This document shows positions 33,141 to 36,605 of a DNA stretch of 36,605 nucleotides, one piece after another. The translations under genes and the position numbers were made by a program. The notes beneath the pieces are model-generated. The model saw nothing but the letters and a program-made list of their open reading frames with translations. It had not been told where the DNA came from and made no database searches. This DNA comes from REEB95 sp035275845 (lineage in GTDB: Bacteria > Pseudomonadota > Alphaproteobacteria > ATCC43930 > CGMCC-115725). Where the stretch lies: contig DATEMD010000062.1 of assembly GCA_035275845.1 (NCBI GenBank), positions 1-36,605 of the forward strand, given 5' to 3'. How positions within the stretch are numbered: the stretch's first letter is position 1; every line of letters starts with the position of its first letter.

Positions 33141-34109
33141 ATGAAGACGGGATTGCGGGTGACGGCGCTGCTGGCGGCGATGGTGATCGCCATGCCTGCC
33201 ATCGCTGCGGAAGTGACGATTACGGTTCACGCCGGCAAGTCCGACAGCCCGAACTATGTTTTGGCCCGGCAATTCTCTGAAGCGCTGGCGCTCGCCGGCA
33301 ACGGTGCTTACACCTTGGTTGTCGCCGAAAGCCAGGGATCGATCCAGAACGTCGCCGACATCGACAACGTCGCCGGCAATTATCTCTTCACCGCCGCACC
33401 GAGCGTCATTCGTCAGGCGCGCCGCGGCGACAAACCGTTTGCGAAGAATCCGCATTACGATCGCATTCGCGCGCTGTTTCCAATCCCGGCACAGACGATC
33501 CATTGGGTGGTGCGCCGCGACGGGACGGTCAAGGATTTCGCCGACCTTGCCGGTCACCCGTTCATTCCCGGTACGCGCGGCACCTTGGGTGAGCGGGTCA
33601 CCGAGGAGACCTTCCAGGCGCTCGGCATCGGCAAGACGATTCAGCTGATCGACAGCGACGCCTCCGGCGCGTCCGCTGCACTCAAGGACAAGCAGATCGG
33701 CGGCTTCGCCATCGCCGGCAGCTTTCCCCTCCCCGCGCTAGTGCAGTTGGCCAAGACCACGCCCATCCGTCTGCTGAGCATGCCGCCGGCGGCGATCGCT
33801 AAAGTTCACGCCGCCGACGACAGCATGATGGCGGTTGTGATTCCGCGCGGCACCTATCCGGGCATCGAACGCGACGTGACAACTGTGGGACTGCCGGCCG
33901 GCGCGTATACGACGCTAAGCATGTCCAATGCGACCGCCTATGCGCTGACCAAGGCGTTCTGGTCGCAGCGCCTCGCGCTGGTGAAGAAAAATTCGGCTTG
34001 GTCGGCGATTTTGCCGTCGAAACTCGGCTCGCTCGGCGTCCGCCTCCATCCCGGTGCCTTGCGCTATTACCTCGAGGCCGGCATTCCCGTTCCGGCGAGT
34101 TTGCGCTGA
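33141..34109 (+). CDS. TAXI-family TRAP solute-binding protein
   Basis: A 322-residue periplasmic protein. The signal peptide is MKTGLRVTALLAAMVIAMPAIAA. The mature sequence has the TAXI pattern (ITVHAGKSDSPNYVLARQFSEAL, QGSIQNVADIDN, LFPIPAQTIHWVVRRDGTVKDFADLAG, PGTRGTLGERV). The TAXI group binds organic acids or amino acids for TRAP transporters. The ATG at 33141 starts a clean signal peptide; a short in-frame extension was rejected. No TRAP membrane subunit (DctQ/DctM or fused) is adjacent. It converges with DUF423. Confidence 0.85.
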   Translation: MKTGLRVTALLAAMVIAMPAIAAEVTITVHAGKSDSPNYVLARQFSEALALAGNGAYTLVVAESQGSIQNVADIDNVAGNYLFTAAPSVIRQARRGDKPFAKNPHYDRIRALFPIPAQTIHWVVRRDGTVKDFADLAGHPFIPGTRGTLGERVTEETFQALGIGKTIQLIDSDASGASAALKDKQIGGFAIAGSFPLPALVQLAKTTPIRLLSMPPAAIAKVHAADDSMMAVVIPRGTYPGIERDVTTVGLPAGAYTTLSMSNATAYALTKAFWSQRLALVKKNSAWSAILPSKLGSLGVRLHPGALRYYLEAGIPVPASLR

Positions 34110-34110
34110 C

Positions 34111-34503
34111 TTAGCGTGCCGGTCGCGCGGCAAGCGCGGCGGCCAGAACCGCAAGCCAGCCGATGATGAACAGCGTGCCACCGACCGGAACGGCATGCGC
34201 CCAGCCCGGCGAGCCACCAGCCGCCAAGAACCAAAGACCACCGCAGAAAAAGATAAAGCCACCGACAAAACTGGCGGCCGCGCCACCGAGGCAGACGCGG
34301 GCACCGCGACCGATCCCGTCGCGTAGGTAGGCGGCGATCCCGACCAGAACCGCCGCATGCACCAGGGCAAAACGCACGGCCGTCGCCGCGAAGTCGAGAT
34401 GCGCCGCATCGGCGCCCGCGACCAGGCGATGCTGCGCCCAGGCGGCAGCGGCAACGCCGAGCGCACCCATCGCGCCGGCGACGCCGAGAATCAATCGTTG
34501 CAT
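34111..34503 (-). CDS. DUF423 small membrane protein
   Basis: A 130-residue protein with four hydrophobic segments. The first (MQRLILGVAGAMGALGVAAA) is followed by AAWAQHRL, then TAVRFALVHAAVLVGIAAYL, GGAAASFVGGFIFFCGGLWFLA and VPVGGTLFIIGWLAVLAAALA. The pattern matches the DUF423/YgdD family of inner-membrane proteins of unknown function. Its stop is 1 bp from the stop of the TAXI gene, so the two converge. It is divergent from yajQ across a 78-bp gap. Confidence 0.87.
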   Translation of the reverse strand: MQRLILGVAGAMGALGVAAAAWAQHRLVAGADAAHLDFAATAVRFALVHAAVLVGIAAYLRDGIGRGARVCLGGAAASFVGGFIFFCGGLWFLAAGGSPGWAHAVPVGGTLFIIGWLAVLAAALAARPAR

Positions 34504-34522
34504 GCGTGCTGTCTCCGTTGCC

Positions 34523-34552
34523 TTGGCCGACGCCCAGGGAACGCGCTATAAG
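34523..34552 (+). promoter_or_regulatory. Candidate yajQ promoter
   Basis: TTGGCC (34523-34528) and TATAAG (34547-34552) are 18 bp apart in the 78-bp gap between the divergent DUF423 and yajQ genes. Transcription would begin near 34559, about 23 nt before yajQ. Confidence 0.4.
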
Positions 34553-34581
34553 TCGCGCTCGACCATTGCGTCAAGGATGCC

Positions 34582-35067
34582 ATGCCGAGCTTCGATATCG
34601 TTTCGCGCGTCGATCTTGCCGAAGTCGACAATGCGCTCGCCGGCTTGGCGCGCGAGCTGGCGACGCGCTTCGATTTCAAGGGCAGCAAATCCGCCGTGAC
34701 CCGCGAAGAGCTGGCGCTGACGGTCCTGGCTGACGACGAGATGAAGCTGCGGCAGCTCGAAGAGCTCCTCAAAGGCCATATGACGCGGCGTAAGGTCGAT
34801 GCCGCCGCGCTCGACTTCAAGCCGGCAGAAAAGGCGGCCGGCCAGATGCTGCGGCAGGTAGTGACGTTGAAACAAGGTATTGGCGCCGACCCGGCCAAGA
34901 GCATCGTGCGCGCGATCAAGGATTCGAAGCTCAAAGTGCAAGCCGCAATCCAGGGCGACGAGCTACGTGTCACCGGCAAGAAGCGCGACGACCTTCAAGC
35001 CGCAATCCAGCTGGTACGCGGACTCAAGATTGCGCAACCGTTGCAATACGTGAATTTCCGCGACTGA
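34582..35067 (+). CDS. yajQ: YajQ family nucleotide-binding protein
   Basis: A 161-residue protein of the YajQ/UPF0234 family, at family length. It begins MPSFDIVSRVDLAEVDNAL and carries RFDFKGSKS, LLKGHMTRRKVD, KQGIGADPAKSIVRAIKDSKLKVQAAIQGDELRVTGKKRDDLQ and QPLQYVNFRD at the end. Family members bind nucleotides; one is a cyclic-di-GMP effector in Xanthomonas, but that role here is only possible. An AAGGA lies 6-7 bases before the ATG. It lies upstream of tRNA-Glu. Confidence 0.95.
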   Translation: MPSFDIVSRVDLAEVDNALAGLARELATRFDFKGSKSAVTREELALTVLADDEMKLRQLEELLKGHMTRRKVDAAALDFKPAEKAAGQMLRQVVTLKQGIGADPAKSIVRAIKDSKLKVQAAIQGDELRVTGKKRDDLQAAIQLVRGLKIAQPLQYVNFRD

Positions 35068-35070
35068 CGT

Positions 35071-35104
35071 GCACCGCGACCACCCGGGAACGCTTGCGCG
35101 GTGC
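35071..35104 (+). terminator. Hairpin after yajQ
   Basis: GCACCGCG (35071-35078) pairs perfectly with CGCGGTGC (35097-35104) over an 18-nt loop, starting 4 bp after the yajQ stop. No T-tract follows, so it is at best a weak or Rho-assisted terminator. Its right arm overlaps the -35 of the candidate tRNA promoter. Confidence 0.35.
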
Positions 35105-35122
35105 GCCACGAGCGTCTAATTA
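35094..35122 (+). promoter_or_regulatory. Candidate promoter of tRNA-Glu
   Basis: TTGCGC (35094-35099) and TAATTA (35117-35122) are spaced by 17 bp, a good sigma-70 layout. The predicted start falls near 35129, about 6 nt before the mature tRNA. Confidence 0.5.
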
Positions 35123-35134
35123 AGGCGGCGCTGC

Positions 35135-35210
35135 GTCCCCATCGTCTAGAGGCCTAGGACGGGGCCCTCTCACGGCCCAAACCGGGGTTCGAATCCCCGT
35201 GGGGACGCCA
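35135..35210 (+). tRNA. tRNA-Glu (anticodon CTC)
   Basis: A 76-nt cloverleaf. The acceptor arms are GTCCCCA (35135-35141) and TGGGGAC (35200-35206), with G as discriminator and CCA encoded in the DNA. The anticodon stem GGGCC/GGCCC encloses loop CTCTCAC, giving anticodon CTC at 35169-35171. The T arm contains GGTTCGAATCC. The body closely resembles bacterial tRNA-Glu, including the GTCTAGAGGCCTAGGAC D region. Confidence 0.96.
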
Positions 35211-35237
35211 ATGCCATTGCTTTGTTACGGTCAGCGG

Positions 35238-35681
35238 GTGAAAGCGAAGGTTCTCGCCAGCGCGACGGCGGGGTTGGTGCTGGCGTTCGGCGTGCCGGCC
35301 GCACACACGGCCCCGCTCACACTCATCGTCGACAATGTGTGCAGCGCTAAGGGCGAGATCGACCTGACGGTCTATGTCGCTGCCGACTGGCTTTCCTACC
35401 AGACCGAGGGCCGCGACCGCCAGTTGCCGGCGCGGGTCGGGTCGGTGATCTTCCATTTTGACCTGCCGCCAGGCACTTACGCTGCCGCTACCTTTCACGA
35501 CGCCAACGGCAACGGCAAATTCGACGAGAACCTTCTCGGCTGGCCGCTCGAAGGCTTCGGTTTCTCGAACAATGCCCATGTCAGATTCTTCCGTCCGCCG
35601 AGCTTCGCCGCCGCGAGCTTCAACCTGCCGCCCGAAGGTGCGACCGAGACACTCCATCTCGACTATTGGAGCAAATGTTAA
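35238..35681 (+). CDS. DUF2141 family secreted protein
   Basis: A 147-residue protein from the GTG at 35238, which gives a clean signal peptide (VKAKVLASATAGLVLAFGVPAAHTA). An ATG at 35211, directly after the tRNA CCA end, is in frame and also possible. The mature domain matches the DUF2141 pattern: GEIDLTVYVAADWLSY, then IFHFDLPPGTYAAATFHDANGNGKFDENLLGWPLEGFGFSNNA. This is a small periplasmic or secreted beta-rich domain of unknown function. Calcium-like Asp/Asn residues in DANGNGKFDEN may bind metal, which is an inference. It follows tRNA-Glu and converges with the polysaccharide export gene. Confidence 0.85.
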   Translation: MKAKVLASATAGLVLAFGVPAAHTAPLTLIVDNVCSAKGEIDLTVYVAADWLSYQTEGRDRQLPARVGSVIFHFDLPPGTYAAATFHDANGNGKFDENLLGWPLEGFGFSNNAHVRFFRPPSFAAASFNLPPEGATETLHLDYWSKC

Positions 35682-35724
35682 GGCGGCGCGCCTGCATCTG
35701 ACCCGCGAAGATCGAGCCGGTCGC

Positions 35725-36378
35725 TCAGAAGAACCGCTCAGGGACGATAATCACGTCGCCAGGATTGACAGGCGTATCGCCATTCGCGTGAAGCTCCACG
35801 CGCTGCCCACTCTCCGAGCGCCTGATACTGTAATCGTTGTCTTTTGCGCGATAGGTGAAGCCGCCTGCTAGTGCGACTGCGTCGAAGACGGTCATCCCAC
35901 TCACGTAAGGGAAAGCACCGGGCTTGTTGACCTCCCCGAGAATGGAAAACGGCCGATAGTTGATGACTTCGACGCTGACACTTGGGTTGCGAAGGTAACC
36001 GGGCGTGAGTTTGGACGTAATCGCTTGCTGCAATTCGCCCGCGGTCATGCCGCCGGCATGCACCGATCCAATCAACGGGAATTGCAGCATGCCGGAACCG
36101 TCAACCTGATAGTCGCCGGTCAAATCGTTTTGGCCGAAGACAATAATGTGAACGCGATCCCCCGAACCCAACTGATATCCCGTACCGTTTGAGACCATTG
36201 CAGTCATGCGTTGCGCTTGCACCAGGGTAAGCGTGGGCTCGGCTTGGGGAGCAGCCGCCGCCGAAGCGTTCACGGATGCGGTTGGAAATCGCTCCGCCGC
36301 CAATGCGGGCGCCAAGGATACGGCGGCCAGGAACACAGCGATGATAACGTGACGATTATTGAGCATGGTTGCCCCCAT
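35725..36378 (-). CDS. Polysaccharide export (Wza/GumB-like) protein
   Basis: A 217-residue protein. The signal peptide is in the region MLNNRHVIIAVFLAAVSLAPALAA. The polysaccharide export domain begins at YQLGSGDRVHIIVFGQNDLTGDYQVDGSGMLQFPLIG. It is followed by an SLBB domain (FSILGEVNKPGAFPYVSGMTVFDAVALAGGFTYRA). These proteins form the outer-membrane or periplasmic part of capsule and exopolysaccharide exporters. No lipobox Cys is seen, so it may not be lipidated like Wza. ATG codons at 36378 and 36366 are both possible; the first is used. The upstream sugar epimerase gene ends 2 bp away, which implies one operon. Confidence 0.9.
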   Translation of the reverse strand: MGATMLNNRHVIIAVFLAAVSLAPALAAERFPTASVNASAAAAPQAEPTLTLVQAQRMTAMVSNGTGYQLGSGDRVHIIVFGQNDLTGDYQVDGSGMLQFPLIGSVHAGGMTAGELQQAITSKLTPGYLRNPSVSVEVINYRPFSILGEVNKPGAFPYVSGMTVFDAVALAGGFTYRAKDNDYSIRRSESGQRVELHANGDTPVNPGDVIIVPERFF

Positions 36379-36380
36379 CC

Positions 36381-36605
36381 TTACGCGATGAACTCGTGCT
36401 CTCGGCGCACCGAGCCGTATGACAGGCGGTTGCGCCACCACGCAATCGTACGCATCAGACCGTGACGCAGATCGACTTTGGGCCGCCAACCCGTTGCAGC
36501 GGCGAGGCAGCTACTATCGGCAAGGAGCGCCCGTACTTCAGAATCCGCCGGCCGCATGCGCACCGGATCGTGCTCAACGGGTTTCTCTTCGCATCGCGCG
36601 AGTTC
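36381..36605 (-). CDS. NAD-dependent epimerase/dehydratase, C-terminal fragment
   Basis: Only the C-terminal 74 residues are in the window; the gene continues past the right edge. The segment has the usual ending of sugar-nucleotide epimerases/dehydratases: MRPADSEVRALLADSSCLAA, then ATGWRPKVDLRHGLMRTIAWW, the helix that closes the substrate domain. It probably makes or modifies a nucleotide sugar for the exopolysaccharide exported by the next gene, 2 bp downstream. The Rossmann domain and catalytic residues are outside the window, so UDP- or GDP-sugar specificity cannot be assigned. Confidence 0.75.
   Translation of the reverse strand, partial: ELARCEEKPVEHDPVRMRPADSEVRALLADSSCLAAATGWRPKVDLRHGLMRTIAWWRNRLSYGSVRREHEFIA

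Noticed and set aside
35071..35104. Hairpin after yajQ as a strong intrinsic terminator
   Set aside because: The stem is good, but the loop is long and no T-tract follows, so it was kept only as a low-confidence feature.

Overview
This is a GC-rich (estimated around 65%) chromosomal segment from an alphaproteobacterium. The evidence is the set of neighbourhoods: fabD-fabG-acpP-fabF beside rpsF-rpsR-rplI, the run dnaB-alr-mlaE-mlaF-radA-cvpA-purF, yfgM-bamB-der next to a DUF2794 gene, a histone-deacetylase-like gene with xseB and ispA, and a hopanoid (hpn) block. A Rhodospirillales-like lineage is my best guess, but the rank is inferred from gene order and style, not from a phylogenetic marker. 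No integrase, transposase, CRISPR array or prophage was seen.

Layout. 1-2255 is the type II fatty acid synthesis cluster on the minus strand (fabF partial, acpP, fabG, fabD). 2268-4479 holds a small lipoprotein and a two-subunit Rieske oxygenase, which sit between the fab block and the ribosomal protein operon rpsF-rpsR-rplI (4647-6122). The ribosomal operon has a readable promoter and a hairpin leader that resembles the S6:S18 autoregulatory site. An aldo/keto reductase and a cyclopropane fatty acid synthase follow (6170-8313). From 8431 to 17024 comes a tightly packed plus-strand run: dnaB, alr, mlaE, mlaF, radA, cvpA, purF and a short-chain dehydrogenase.

17021-23005 is mostly minus strand: an orphan membrane histidine kinase, a two-domain extradiol-dioxygenase-like protein, der, bamB and a yfgM-like gene. 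A DUF2794 gene (23190-23558) is followed by what I read as an internally deleted remnant of a PagL-type lipid A deacylase gene. 23989-30774 is an envelope-lipid region: hpnN, hpnJ and hpnI for hopanoid transport and side-chain modification, then mlaA and an hpnM/mlaC-like gene. 30832-32979 has ispA (farnesyl diphosphate synthase, which supplies hopanoid precursors), xseB and a histone-deacetylase-family hydrolase. The right end carries a TAXI-type solute-binding protein, a DUF423 protein, yajQ, tRNA-Glu(CTC), a DUF2141 protein, a polysaccharide export protein and the end of a sugar epimerase/dehydratase gene.

Functional theme. Much of the window builds or moves envelope lipids: fatty acid synthesis, cyclopropanation, isoprenoid supply, hopanoid decoration, Mla-type phospholipid transport and outer-membrane assembly through BamB. 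I found no convincing previously undescribed multi-gene system. The more interesting points are the broken PagL-like gene, the oxygenase pair inside a housekeeping block, the scattered Mla parts without MlaD, the absence of hpnK beside hpnI/hpnJ, the rpsF leader, and a few unannotated inverted and direct repeats.
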